Part shown: positions 56,009 through 64,000 of the stretch, piece after piece
Numbering within the stretch: position 1 is the first letter of the stretch
Layout of the letters: each line of letters opens with the position of its first letter
NCBI RefSeq assembly: GCF_036172515.1
Contig: NZ_JAXKVW010000012.1
Span: forward strand, 17,017 to 81,016
DNA: 64,000 bases
Direction of reading: 5' to 3'
DNA from: Flexistipes sp.
GTDB taxonomy: Bacteria; Chrysiogenota; Deferribacteres; Deferribacterales; Flexistipitaceae
Translations under genes and position numbers: made by a program
The notes under the pieces: generated by a model
The model's database searches: none
Told to the model about the DNA's origin: nothing
The model's input: the letters and a program-made list of their open reading frames with translations, nothing else

Positions 56009-57636
56009 ATTCTTCAGAATCAAAAACACTTTCATTCTGGGAAGATGACGGGAGATTCTCAGGTATTTTCTCATGGATTTTTACAACTGACCATAAACGT
56101 ATAGGTCTTCTTTATCTCTATTCAGTACTTTCGCTTTTCGCCGTGGGTGTTGTCATCGGACTTCTGATGAGGCTGGAACTTATTGCTCCGGGCAGCACAA
56201 TTGTTGGTGCGCAAACATACAATGCTTTTTTTACAGTTCACGGTGTAGTAATGATATTCCTTTTTGTTATTCCCAGTATCCCGGCTTCGCTGGGTAATCT
56301 GTTTTTACCTATGCAACTGGGGGCGGAGGATGTGGCTTTTCCCAGGATAAATCTGCTTTCATGGTGGCTTTATATAATCGGACTTATTCTTATCCTGATT
56401 TCTTTATTCACAGGGCAGGGTGCCCCCGATACAGGGTGGACATTTTATGTGCCTTTCAGTGAATATACCACAACAAATGTGAATGTGGCCGTTATCGGTG
56501 TTTTTATCCTTGGTTTCTCATCTATCCTGACAGGATTAAATTTTATTACAACGATACACAGAATGCGGATACCAGGCATGAAGTGGACAAAAATCCCTCT
56601 GTTTGGCTGGGCACTTTATGCAACGGGCTGGATTCAGGTGCTGGCGACACCCATTTTAGGCATAACCGTTCTGTTAATATTTATAGAAAGAACCATGGGG
56701 GTAGGGCTTTTTGATCCCGCCAAAGGCGGAGACCCTGTTTTGTATCAGCATCTTTTCTGGATATATTCACATCCGGCTGTTTATATTATGGTTGTGCCCG
56801 CAATGGGTGTTGTGACTGAAATAATACCGGTTTTTGCCCGCAAACATATTTTCGGTTATAAGGCCATTGCCCTCTCATCTTTGGGTATTGCTTTTGCCGG
56901 CTCACTGGTTTGGGCTCATCACATGTTTACCAGCGGGATGAGTGATACGGCCGTAATGATTTTTTCCTTTCTGACATTTATCGTAGCCATACCTTCTGCT
57001 GTAAAAGTTTTTAACTGGGTAGCCACTCTGTATAAAGGTTCTATAGTTCTGGAACCACCTCTGTTGTACGCTCTTGCTTTTATTTTTCTGTTCTCAATAG
57101 GCGGACTCACAGGTCTTGTAGTCGGGGCTGCCGGTACTGATATCCATGTGCACGATACATATTTCGTGGTGGGGCATTTTCACTACACAATATTCGGCGG
57201 GACCGTTTTCGGTATGTTCGGCGGTCTTCACTACTGGTTTCCCAAAATTTATGGAAAAATGTACAACAAAAGGGTGGCCACAACAGCTTGGGGGATACTT
57301 TTTATAGGTTTTAATGTGCTCTATTTTCCTATGCTTGTTTTGGGAATTATGGGTATGCCCAGAAGATATTTTGATTATCTGCCTGAATATCAGCTGGGGC
57401 ATGTTGTATCCACAGTAGGTTCGTGGATTGTGGCAGTCGGTTTGATTCTAATGTTTTATAACCTTTACAGAGGGATTAAAAATGGAGAACCCGCGGGCAA
57501 AAACCCATGGAACGCCGCCACTCTTGAGTGGACAACACTTAGTCCTCCTCCCAAACTCAATTTTATTGAGGAGCCCGAGCTTACAAGGGGACCATACGAG
57601 TACAAAGGGATAGAAGATGACGCACAATATCAATAA
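56005..57636 (+). CDS. ctaD: Cytochrome c oxidase subunit I, A2 type
   Basis: A 543-residue heme-copper oxidase subunit with 12 helices. Ligands: low-spin heme His in VHGVVMIF, CuB His256 and cross-linked Tyr260 in YSHPAVYI, HH in WAHHMFTSGM, and heme a3 His in HVHDTYFVVGHFHY. The glutamate of HPEVY is replaced by Ala and preceded by YS, the hallmark of A2-type (Rhodothermus caa3-like) proton channels. Reduces O2 to water and pumps protons. Confidence 0.96.
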   Translation: MNSSESKTLSFWEDDGRFSGIFSWIFTTDHKRIGLLYLYSVLSLFAVGVVIGLLMRLELIAPGSTIVGAQTYNAFFTVHGVVMIFLFVIPSIPASLGNLFLPMQLGAEDVAFPRINLLSWWLYIIGLILILISLFTGQGAPDTGWTFYVPFSEYTTTNVNVAVIGVFILGFSSILTGLNFITTIHRMRIPGMKWTKIPLFGWALYATGWIQVLATPILGITVLLIFIERTMGVGLFDPAKGGDPVLYQHLFWIYSHPAVYIMVVPAMGVVTEIIPVFARKHIFGYKAIALSSLGIAFAGSLVWAHHMFTSGMSDTAVMIFSFLTFIVAIPSAVKVFNWVATLYKGSIVLEPPLLYALAFIFLFSIGGLTGLVVGAAGTDIHVHDTYFVVGHFHYTIFGGTVFGMFGGLHYWFPKIYGKMYNKRVATTAWGILFIGFNVLYFPMLVLGIMGMPRRYFDYLPEYQLGHVVSTVGSWIVAVGLILMFYNLYRGIKNGEPAGKNPWNAATLEWTTLSPPPKLNFIEEPELTRGPYEYKGIEDDAQYQ

Positions 57637-58219
57637 GGATTATATTGGTGCCAAAATCGGCATGTGGCTTTTCCTTTTTACGGAGATTCTCCTTTTTGGC
57701 GGTCTTTTTGTGCTTTACAGCGTTTATCTGCACAGATACCCGGACGAGTTCCATTTGGCGGGTCAGGAGCTGAATGTATATTTCGGCACGGCAAATACTC
57801 TTGTTCTGCTTACAAGCAGTTTTTCTATGGCTTTGTCCATAACGGCTTTGCAAAAAGAGAATAAAAAACTTTGCATGGTTCTCCTGATTATTACAATGGT
57901 TTTAGCATGTGTTTTCCTTGTGAATAAATATTTCGAATGGGGAGCAAAAATACACCATGGCATCTATCCGGATTCCCCCACACTTCTTGAAAGACCCAAA
58001 GGTGAGATAATTTTCTTCGGACTGTATTATATAATGACAGGTCTGCACGGGCTGCATGTTTTAATAGGAGCGCTTATTATCTTTGTTGTTTTGGTACTTG
58101 TCGCTAAAAACAGGGTGACAAGTTCGGATTTTGTGGCAGTGGAGAATACGGGGCTTTACTGGCACCTGGTGGATATGATCTGGATTTATCTGTTTCCGTT
58201 GTTTTATCTTGTTGTGTAG
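57617..58219 (+). CDS. ctaE: Cytochrome c oxidase subunit III
   Basis: A 200-residue membrane protein with five helices, conserved MTGLHGLHVLIGA and GLYWHLVDMIWIYLFPLFY. Overlaps the end of subunit I by 20 bases, as is common in this operon type. Confidence 0.93.
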   Translation: MTHNINKDYIGAKIGMWLFLFTEILLFGGLFVLYSVYLHRYPDEFHLAGQELNVYFGTANTLVLLTSSFSMALSITALQKENKKLCMVLLIITMVLACVFLVNKYFEWGAKIHHGIYPDSPTLLERPKGEIIFFGLYYIMTGLHGLHVLIGALIIFVVLVLVAKNRVTSSDFVAVENTGLYWHLVDMIWIYLFPLFYLVV

Positions 58220-58228
58220 GAGATCGGT

Positions 58229-58519
58229 ATGCATGCTGAAGAAAAACATATTGTAGAGTTTAATGTATTGTTTAAAGTGCTGATTGCACTTTTTGTGCTT
58301 ACAGGTGTGACAGTTCTGGCCGGAAATATTGATCTGGGTTATTTTAATGTGGTAGTTGCACTTTTAATTGCTACGGCCAAAGCTTCCTTAGTGGTTTTTT
58401 TCTTCATGCATTTAAAATATGAAGGCGGTTTATTTAAGATAATGGTTTTACTGGCTTTTGTTATTCTTGCAATATTTATAGGTTTTACTTTTTTTGATGT
58501 GGCATTCAGGGCAAATTAA
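58229..58519 (+). CDS. Cytochrome c oxidase subunit IV
   Basis: A 96-residue protein with three helices and the motif KASLVVFFFMHLKYE of bacterial caa3/bo3 subunit IV. AGGAG precedes the start. Confidence 0.88.
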   Translation: MHAEEKHIVEFNVLFKVLIALFVLTGVTVLAGNIDLGYFNVVVALLIATAKASLVVFFFMHLKYEGGLFKIMVLLAFVILAIFIGFTFFDVAFRAN

Positions 58520-58537
58520 AAATATCAGGAGTTTGTA

Positions 58538-59752
58538 ATGTATCCACAGCTGGATTCCGTTCAGAAAGTTGATATCGCTTTTTATTACATAATAGGTATT
58601 TCCATTCTGATTCTGATAGGCATAGTTTTGACTATGTTATATTTTCTTTACAAATACAATCATAAACGGAATCCGGAGCCTGCGGATATTAAGGGCAGTC
58701 TTTTGGCTGAAACATTGTGGACGGTTATTCCCACGCTCATAGCGATAAGCATGTTTTTAGTTGGGTGGGACAGCTTTACTGCGCTTCGTTCTGCTCCGGA
58801 AAGCGCTATGAATATAAATGTTGAAGCGAGAATGTGGTCGTGGAAGTTTACGTATCCGGAAGGATTTTCCGCCGATGAACTGTATGTCCCTGTGGGCAAG
58901 CCTGTAAAATTGAATATTACTTCCAAAGATGTCATCCACAGCTTTTATGCTCCTGCGTACCGTATTAAGGTGGATGCCGTTCCCGGTATGAATACTTATA
59001 CGTGGTTCAATCCATCTGAAAAGGGCGTATTTGATGTGTATTGTGCCGAATACTGCGGCGTAGGACACTCCAATATGATGTCGAAAATTCATGTTGTAAG
59101 CAGTGAAAAATATGAAAAATTTATAAATAAGAGGATCAGTGAGAAAGAATCGGCCGTGACTTTGCCGCAATTATTGAAAAAGTATAACTGTACGGATTGT
59201 CATTCACTCGATGGAACAGTGCTGGTAGGACCTACATTGAAAGATATTTATAAAAAAGAAGTTACGGTCATTGAAAACGGTAAAGAAAAAACGGTGACAG
59301 CCGATAAAGACTATTTGAGAGAATCGATATTAAATCCATCTAAGAAAGTTGTTAAAGGCTTTGATGCTATTATGTCCTCGTATAAAAATGATATATCTGA
59401 AAAAGATTTGGAGATGATGCTCAGCCTCTTTGCAGGTGAGAAAATTTCAGAGAGCAAAATAGACGGCAAGAAAGTTGCTGAAGATTCAGGGTGTTTCGGA
59501 TGCCATTCGACAGACGGGACTGTGACCGTAGGCCCGTCATTTAAGAGGATGTATAAATCCAAAGAGAGTGTTATAAGAAACGGCAAGAAGATAGAAACAA
59601 TTGTGGATGAACAATATCTAAGGGATTCTATACAGCAGCCAGGTAAAGATATTGTTGCAGGGTTTGACCCTATGATGCCTTCATATAACGATCTAAGTAA
59701 GGAAGAATTAGATGCCCTCGTTGAGTATATAAAAAATGCGGGCAAAAAATAG
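58538..59752 (+). CDS. ctaC: Cytochrome c oxidase subunit II with two c domains
   Basis: A 404-residue subunit II: two helices, a CuA domain (CAEYCGVGHSNM, C169, C173, H177, M180), then two fused cytochrome c domains with hemes at CTDCH (C218-H222) and CFGCH (C319-H323). The two c domains look like a recent tandem duplication (shared VGPxxKxxYK, DPMMPSY/DAIMSSY). Most caa3 enzymes have only one. It takes electrons from a donor such as the small cytochrome of this operon. Confidence 0.94.
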   Translation: MYPQLDSVQKVDIAFYYIIGISILILIGIVLTMLYFLYKYNHKRNPEPADIKGSLLAETLWTVIPTLIAISMFLVGWDSFTALRSAPESAMNINVEARMWSWKFTYPEGFSADELYVPVGKPVKLNITSKDVIHSFYAPAYRIKVDAVPGMNTYTWFNPSEKGVFDVYCAEYCGVGHSNMMSKIHVVSSEKYEKFINKRISEKESAVTLPQLLKKYNCTDCHSLDGTVLVGPTLKDIYKKEVTVIENGKEKTVTADKDYLRESILNPSKKVVKGFDAIMSSYKNDISEKDLEMMLSLFAGEKISESKIDGKKVAEDSGCFGCHSTDGTVTVGPSFKRMYKSKESVIRNGKKIETIVDEQYLRDSIQQPGKDIVAGFDPMMPSYNDLSKEELDALVEYIKNAGKK

Positions 59753-59756
59753 TTGA

Positions 59757-60566
59757 ATGCTGAAACTGTTCAGGATAAATATTTCCCTGATGGTGGTTCT
59801 TTCCGCTTATTTCGGATTTTATCTCAGCGGCGGCTCATTTAAGTCCGAAGTATTTTCCGTTATTTTCGCAGTTCTTCTGCACTCTTTCGGCAATTCTGCT
59901 ATAAATCAGGTTCAGGAACGGGATACAGACAAGTTGATGCCACGAACGATGAACCGTCCAGTTGTAACCGGCATGATAAGCCCTTCAAAGGCGCTTGCTC
60001 TTGGATTATTATTGATAGGTTTATCGCTTCTCATCCCTTTACTGACAGGACATTATTTGGTTGCACTTTTACTTGTCATAAATTTGGTGATATATAACAT
60101 TATTTATACGCCTTTAAAGCGGAAATACTCTTATGCTTTACTTGCAGGATCCTTGTGCGGGGCTATACCTCCGGTTATCGGGTGGGGGATCTATCATAAC
60201 CCAGGTTCTTTGAACAGAATAATTTTGATTGCGGCAATATTTTATCTGTGGCAGGTGCCGCATTTTCTGTTTCTTACCGAAAAATACAGGGATGAATACA
60301 AAAATGCAGGTATCAAAATAATTATTAATGAGCTGGGATATCGTAATTATTATAAGATTCTTTCAGTATGGCTTCTTTGCTATTTATTTGCTCTTATCTT
60401 TGCAATAGCGTTACTGCTGCAGAGCGGCTATCTGAAAATTGCTGTAATATTAATTGAGACAATAATAATTATAATGATAATGACTTTTCTGAAAAATAAG
60501 GCAGGGATAAAATTCACCCTTATTAATATCTCTATACTGATTTTTGTTTTTTCCTTTTTTCTCTAA
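59757..60566 (+). CDS. ctaB: Heme O synthase (protoheme farnesyltransferase)
   Basis: A 269-residue UbiA-type prenyltransferase with the family signature NQVQERDTDKLMPRTMNRPV and eight or so helices. It makes heme O, the precursor of heme A, for subunit I. ctaA is not in the window. It starts five bases after subunit II. Confidence 0.92.
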   Translation: MLKLFRINISLMVVLSAYFGFYLSGGSFKSEVFSVIFAVLLHSFGNSAINQVQERDTDKLMPRTMNRPVVTGMISPSKALALGLLLIGLSLLIPLLTGHYLVALLLVINLVIYNIIYTPLKRKYSYALLAGSLCGAIPPVIGWGIYHNPGSLNRIILIAAIFYLWQVPHFLFLTEKYRDEYKNAGIKIIINELGYRNYYKILSVWLLCYLFALIFAIALLLQSGYLKIAVILIETIIIIMIMTFLKNKAGIKFTLINISILIFVFSFFL

Positions 60567-60657
60567 CTTTTAATTCTGGTTATTTACCAATTAACAACTC
60601 AATCACTCAACCACTCAACCACTCAACTAATCAACCACTCAGCTATCAAGAAATTGG
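60567..60657. repeat. Low-complexity CACTCAACC tract
   Basis: Near-repeats of CACTCAACCACTCAACCACT between the oxidase operon and the metY upstream block. The complementary word pattern is at 19262-19305. No gene. Confidence 0.6.
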
Positions 60658-60713
60658 GTAAATATCATAAATATCATGTTTTTTATTGACATTGCATTTA
60701 TCTTGTGTAATAT
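60658..60713 (+). promoter_or_regulatory. Promoter of metY-cysK with upstream block shared with cooS
   Basis: ATCATAAATATCATG precedes TTGACA (60686-60691), and an extended -10 TG-TAATAT (60708-60713) follows after 16 bases. Bases 60658-60691 match 29234-29267 at 29 of 34 positions. Transcription would start about 100 bases before metY. Confidence 0.65.
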
Positions 60714-60819
60714 ACAGCTATAAAGACGGATGTTGCTTTATGTTTTTAATTATGTATCTTAAAATTAAATATGCATTTTTGGGCAATATCTTAAATAATC
60801 CACTTTTTGGGAGGCAGAA

Positions 60820-62106
60820 ATGAAAAATATTGAAAGTTTACTTTTGCATCACGGGTATGAGCCCGATTCCACAGGGGCAAGGGCGGTGCCTATCTATCAG
60901 ACCACATCTTATTTGTTTAAGTCTGTTGAGCATGCCGCTAATCTTTTTGATTTAAAAGAGTTCGGGAATATTTATTCTCGTATTATGAACCCGACTCAGG
61001 ATGTATTGGAGAAAAGGCTTGCTGCGTTACACGGAGGTACAGGGGCTCTGGCGGTTTCTTCCGGTCAGGCAGCAATCACTTACAGTGTTTTGAACATCGC
61101 TTCCGCCGGGGACAATATAGTCAGCTCAACTTATCTGTATGGAGGCACTACGACACTTTATAAATATACACTTAAGAAAATGGGAATTGAAGTGAGATTT
61201 GTGGATCCTTCTGATCCGGATAATTTTAAAAATGCTGCAGATGAGAATACGAAAGCATTCTATACAGAGTCCATAGGCAATCCCGGTAACAATGTTGACG
61301 ATATTCCCAAAATTGCCGAACATGCACATAACCTTGGTGTTCCGCTGATTATCGATAACACAGTAACGCCGTATATTTTTAATCCGTTTGACTATGGAGC
61401 TGATATTGTTGTTTACTCTCTTACCAAGTACGCTTCCGGCAACGGAACAAGTGTGGGCGGCGCTGTCGTGGAAAAAGGTGATTTTAACTGGGACAACGGT
61501 AAATTTCCCGGCCTGACAGAGCCCGACCCTTCTTATCATGGTGTAAAATACTGGGAAACTTTTGGAAATCATGAAAGTGCCGTTGTTAGAGGAATTGCAT
61601 TTGTTATTAAGATGAGACTCCAACTGCTGAGAGATATGGGTGCATGTATATCTCCTTTTAATGCGTTTATGATTATTGAGGGGCTGGAAACACTTCCTCT
61701 CAGAATTAAGCAGCACTGTGAAAATGCTCAGAGGATTGCAGAATTTCTTGAGAAGCATCCGAAAGTCAATTGGGTAAATTATCCAGGTCTTGAATCTCAC
61801 AGGAACCATGAAACGGCTAAAAAACTGCTGAAAGGTAATTACGGCGGTATAATAGGTTTCGGAGTCAAGGGCGGCTTTGAAGCCGGTGCTAAGTTTATAG
61901 AATCAGTCAAGATGATATCTCATCTGGCAAACATAGGTGATGCGAGAACGCTTGTGATTCATCCTGCAAGTACCACTCATCAGCAGCTCAGCTCTGAGGA
62001 GCGTGAAAAATCGGGAGTAAGTGATGATTTTATAAGACTTTCCGTTGGTATAGAGCATGTTGATGATATAATGCAGGACCTTGATCAGGCTTTAAATAAT
62101 ATCTGA
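60820..62106 (+). CDS. metY: O-acetylhomoserine sulfhydrylase family enzyme
   Basis: A 428-residue PLP enzyme of the Cys/Met metabolism family, with lysine K203 in [13 protein letters not shown] and the [12 protein letters not shown] phosphate-binding region. Length and sequence fit O-acetylhomoserine aminocarboxypropyltransferase (makes homocysteine from sulfide). GGGAGG precedes the start. It is 17 bases from cysK, so the pair forms a sulfide-assimilation operon. Confidence 0.9.
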   Translation: MKNIESLLLHHGYEPDSTGARAVPIYQTTSYLFKSVEHAANLFDLKEFGNIYSRIMNPTQDVLEKRLAALHGGTGALAVSSGQAAITYSVLNIASAGDNIVSSTYLYGGTTTLYKYTLKKMGIEVRFVDPSDPDNFKNAADENTKAFYTESIGNPGNNVDDIPKIAEHAHNLGVPLIIDNTVTPYIFNPFDYGADIVVYSLTKYASGNGTSVGGAVVEKGDFNWDNGKFPGLTEPDPSYHGVKYWETFGNHESAVVRGIAFVIKMRLQLLRDMGACISPFNAFMIIEGLETLPLRIKQHCENAQRIAEFLEKHPKVNWVNYPGLESHRNHETAKKLLKGNYGGIIGFGVKGGFEAGAKFIESVKMISHLANIGDARTLVIHPASTTHQQLSSEEREKSGVSDDFIRLSVGIEHVDDIMQDLDQALNNI

Positions 62107-62123
62107 CAGCCGGGAGGCGTATT

Positions 62124-63071
62124 ATGAGAAACTTTTTTAAAAATTATTACAACAGCATAGGTGCAACCCCAATAGTTGAACTCTCCCATTTTAACAAAGA
62201 TCTCAAAGGCAGATTGTTTGCCAAAATGGAAAGCAGAAATCCGGCATTTTCCGTTAAAGACAGGATAGCTTACTCCATGCTTAAAGATGCTGTGGAGCGG
62301 GGCGTGTTAAAAGAACGGATGACTATTATTGAGCCCACAAGCGGCAATACGGGGATTGCTCTGGCAATGGTGGGGGCTTCCATGGGATTTAAGGTTTCCC
62401 TTGCAATGCCGGAATCTATGAGTGTTGAGAGAAGATCGATGATGCAGATGCTTGGTGCAGAACTTGTTCTTACCCCCGCAGAAAAGGGTATGAAAGGAGC
62501 AATTGACAAGGTGGATGAGATGGCAAAAGAGAACCCGGATAAGTTTTTTATACCGGGGCAGTTTGACAATCCTGCCAATCCAAAAATTCATGAAGCAACA
62601 ACGGGACCGGAAATTTACAGAGATTTGAGCGGTGAAGTTGATGTTTTTGTTGCAGGCGTCGGTACAGGCGGCACCATTACAGGTGTTTCCAGATTCCTTA
62701 AAAGTGTATTGTCCCGCACACTGACATCTGTGGCTGTTGAGCCGTCGGAAAGTCCTGCCATAACAAAACACATCAATAATGAAAGTTTTACGCCGGCACC
62801 TCATAAAATTCAGGGAATCGGAGCCGGGTTTATTCCTAAGAACCTCGATTTGTCAGTGGTTGATAAAGTGGAAACGGTGGAAAATGAAGAGGCTATCGAT
62901 TTTTCAAAGGAAATGTTTAGAAGAGAAGGAATTATTTCGGGTATTTCCAGCGGTGCAAATTTTGCAGCTGCATACAGGCTTGCGAAACTTGATGAATTCA
63001 GGGATAAAAATATTGTGTTTATCGTTTGTGATACCGGAGAGAGATATTTGAGTACAGACCTTTTTAAATAA
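62124..63071 (+). CDS. cysK: Cysteine synthase A
   Basis: A 315-residue O-acetylserine sulfhydrylase with PLP lysine K45 in SVKDRIAY, EPTSGNTGIALA, GVGTGGTITGVSRF and SGISSGANF. It makes cysteine from O-acetylserine and sulfide. CysK can also bind regulators of the CymR (Rrf2) type in Firmicutes, of interest here given the shared upstream block. Confidence 0.94.
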   Translation: MRNFFKNYYNSIGATPIVELSHFNKDLKGRLFAKMESRNPAFSVKDRIAYSMLKDAVERGVLKERMTIIEPTSGNTGIALAMVGASMGFKVSLAMPESMSVERRSMMQMLGAELVLTPAEKGMKGAIDKVDEMAKENPDKFFIPGQFDNPANPKIHEATTGPEIYRDLSGEVDVFVAGVGTGGTITGVSRFLKSVLSRTLTSVAVEPSESPAITKHINNESFTPAPHKIQGIGAGFIPKNLDLSVVDKVETVENEEAIDFSKEMFRREGIISGISSGANFAAAYRLAKLDEFRDKNIVFIVCDTGERYLSTDLFK

Positions 63072-63294
63072 CTTTTGAAGTTTCGCATTTGCACATATTA
63101 CAAGTCTTTGTTCACCCTGTTAAATATCAGCTTCGCTGATTGCCTGTGGCATTTAACAGGGCGAGGAGTGATAACGACGAAGCAATCTCTCTTTTTATAT
63201 TGTTTTGAGATTGCCACAACCGAGCACATAAACTCTTATGTGCTCGGTACCTCTGGGCGGAGTGTGGTATAGCTATGCCGGTTCAGTTATTTAA
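63072..63294. repeat. Composite repeat element, inverted copy
   Basis: TGAAGTTTCGCATTTGC (near 63076) resembles the ends of the 53159-53353 element. Next come a CCCTGTTAAAT hairpin (63115-63161) and a GAAGCAATCT repeat (63161-63222), the same parts as at 53159 in reverse order. A hairpin CCGAGCACATAA / TTATGTGCTCGG lies near 63221-63247. Confidence 0.7.
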
Positions 63295-63879
63295 TTATTT
63301 GCGGCCTCCACCGCTGCCGCTATTGCCACCAGAGCCATCTGAGCCACCGGAACCATTGCCTCCCATGCCGCTACCGTTCATGCCACCGTCTGTACTTGTG
63401 CCGGATTTTCCACCGGGGGAGCTTTCTCCAAAACCTTGAGCAGCATCAGCCCCTCTTTTGCCGGAAGCAATATTTTTTGAGACCATGTTAGCATACCTGT
63501 TTGCATGCATATGTGAAAAGTTATTCATAAAAGCTTGTCTCATCTGTTTCATTTCTTGGTGTGTGAAGTGATTTCTTATTGCATTTCCCAGTACATCAGT
63601 TGTTACATCAGATTGGACTCCAAGTTTGCTCATAACTCTTGCTGTTTCTGTTATTTCCATGGCCAGTTGATCTCTCTCTCTGGTTTGATCCCTGTCTTGA
63701 TCTTGATCCTGATCCTGATCCATATCCTGATCTTTATCCATGTCCCTATCCTGATCTTTATCCATGTCCCTATCCCTATCCTGTTTCTGATCCCTATCTT
63801 TATCGATGTCTCTGTCCCTGTCTCTATCTCTATCCTGGTCCATTTCTATTGCCAACTCCTGAAGGTTTTCTTGCTGCAT
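63295..63879 (-). CDS. Asp-X repeat protein next to IS element
   Basis: A 194-residue protein. Residues about 14-70 alternate Asp with Arg, Gln, Lys or Met (DRDRDRDIDKDRDQ, MDQDQDQDQDRDQ). A helical middle follows (RVMSKLGVQSDVTTD, NHFTHQEMKQMRQAF), then a Gly/Ser-rich tail (GSGGNSGSGGGRK). The DNA behind the Asp tract is built of six-base units. No ribosome site precedes the first ATG, and an IS end begins within about four bases of it. The gene may have lost its native start or promoter. No function is known. Confidence 0.6.
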   Translation of the reverse strand: MQQENLQELAIEMDQDRDRDRDRDIDKDRDQKQDRDRDMDKDQDRDMDKDQDMDQDQDQDQDRDQTRERDQLAMEITETARVMSKLGVQSDVTTDVLGNAIRNHFTHQEMKQMRQAFMNNFSHMHANRYANMVSKNIASGKRGADAAQGFGESSPGGKSGTSTDGGMNGSGMGGNGSGGSDGSGGNSGSGGGRK

Positions 63880-64000
63880 TGATGTGGTACAAAAATAATG
63901 GACAAAAAATTAAGCACCTATTATACAAATAAGAGAGAGGTGCAAAATGACATCGAGACGCAGGAGTTATACTGCAGAATTTAAAGAATCTGCAGTAAGA
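63880..64000 (+). mobile_element. Left end of IS3-family element
   Basis: An IS end is suggested from about 63883 (TGTGGTACAAAAATAATGG), followed by the transposase OrfA start. The element continues past the window, so its right end and target duplication cannot be seen. Confidence 0.65.
63947..64000 (+). CDS. IS3-family transposase OrfA, N-terminal fragment
   Basis: Only 18 codons are in the window: MTSRRRSYTAEFKESAVR. The (R/K)xYTAEFKxxAV pattern is the opening of the helix-turn-helix of IS3/IS911-type OrfA. AGAGAGAGG stands before the ATG. The rest lies beyond the window. Confidence 0.8.
   Translation, partial: MTSRRRSYTAEFKESAVR

Noticed and set aside
1..64000. tRNA and rRNA genes
   Set aside because: I looked for cloverleaf and T-loop (GTTCGA) patterns between genes and found none convincing.

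Overview
The window reads as chromosome from a low-GC, Gram-negative, respiring but largely anaerobic bacterium. It has outer-membrane autotransporters, Tat-exported redox proteins, a nickel CO dehydrogenase, a periplasmic-type NiFe hydrogenase and a caa3 oxygen reductase. This mix, the gene content and the many small hairpin repeats suggest a member of the Deferribacterota (relatives of Flexistipes, Deferribacter or Geovibrio). That placement is inference; there is no rRNA or tRNA in the window to confirm it.

Layout. 1-7.5 kb: the 3' part of a beta-helix surface protein and a 1729-residue repetitive autotransporter, separated by an island of dispersed repeats. 7.5-12.6 kb: a tightly overlapping three-gene operon joining a NiFe hydrogenase (large and small subunits) to a membrane protein with a periplasmic c-heme motif, two PAS domains, GGDEF and EAL. 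This is the best candidate for a little-described system: hydrogen sensing feeding cyclic-di-GMP. 12.6-28.4 kb: a repeat island, a large hybrid histidine kinase, an ABC-2 exporter operon with a TPR protein, scattered housekeeping genes (kinase, nitroreductase, MFS, YitT, GDPD, HemW-like radical SAM), a beheaded ABC ATPase, and an NtrB/NtrC-like two-component pair. 28.5-33.8 kb: an Rrf2 regulator, then cooS in one operon with a nitrate/sulfonate-type ABC importer. 34-39.5 kb (minus strand): a membrane iron-sulfur protein with a DOMON-like head, RseC-like protein, MnmA, LarE-like protein and a TlpA-like thioredoxin.

39.8-49.5 kb: a long plus-strand run with cytochrome c assembly genes (CcmF, CcmH, a CcmI-like piece), several unrecognised membrane proteins, and a module of DUF2318 protein, two FtsX-type permeases, a LolD-like ATPase and a DsbA/DsbC-like protein. 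The last module resembles the p19/Ftr iron-uptake cluster of Campylobacter but lacks the P19 and Ftr1 genes here. 50-54.5 kb: a CPH-type (CopB) copper ATPase with DUF302, a SHOCT protein and two unrecognised small proteins; the codon use of copB looks richer in G+C than its surroundings. 54.9-60.6 kb: a complete A2-type caa3 oxidase operon (cytochrome c, SCO, subunits I, III, IV, II, heme O synthase). 60.8-63.1 kb: metY-cysK for sulfur amino acids. The window ends in an Asp-X repeat protein and the start of an IS3-family element.

Two features run through the whole window. First, at least two families of miniature inverted-repeat elements are scattered between genes, one with ends like CTTTTGAATAA and one with ends like TTCAAGTTTCGCACTT. 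Second, the cooS and metY upstream regions share a near-identical 34-bp block ending in a TTGACA -35 box, which hints at common control, possibly by the Rrf2 protein next to cooS.
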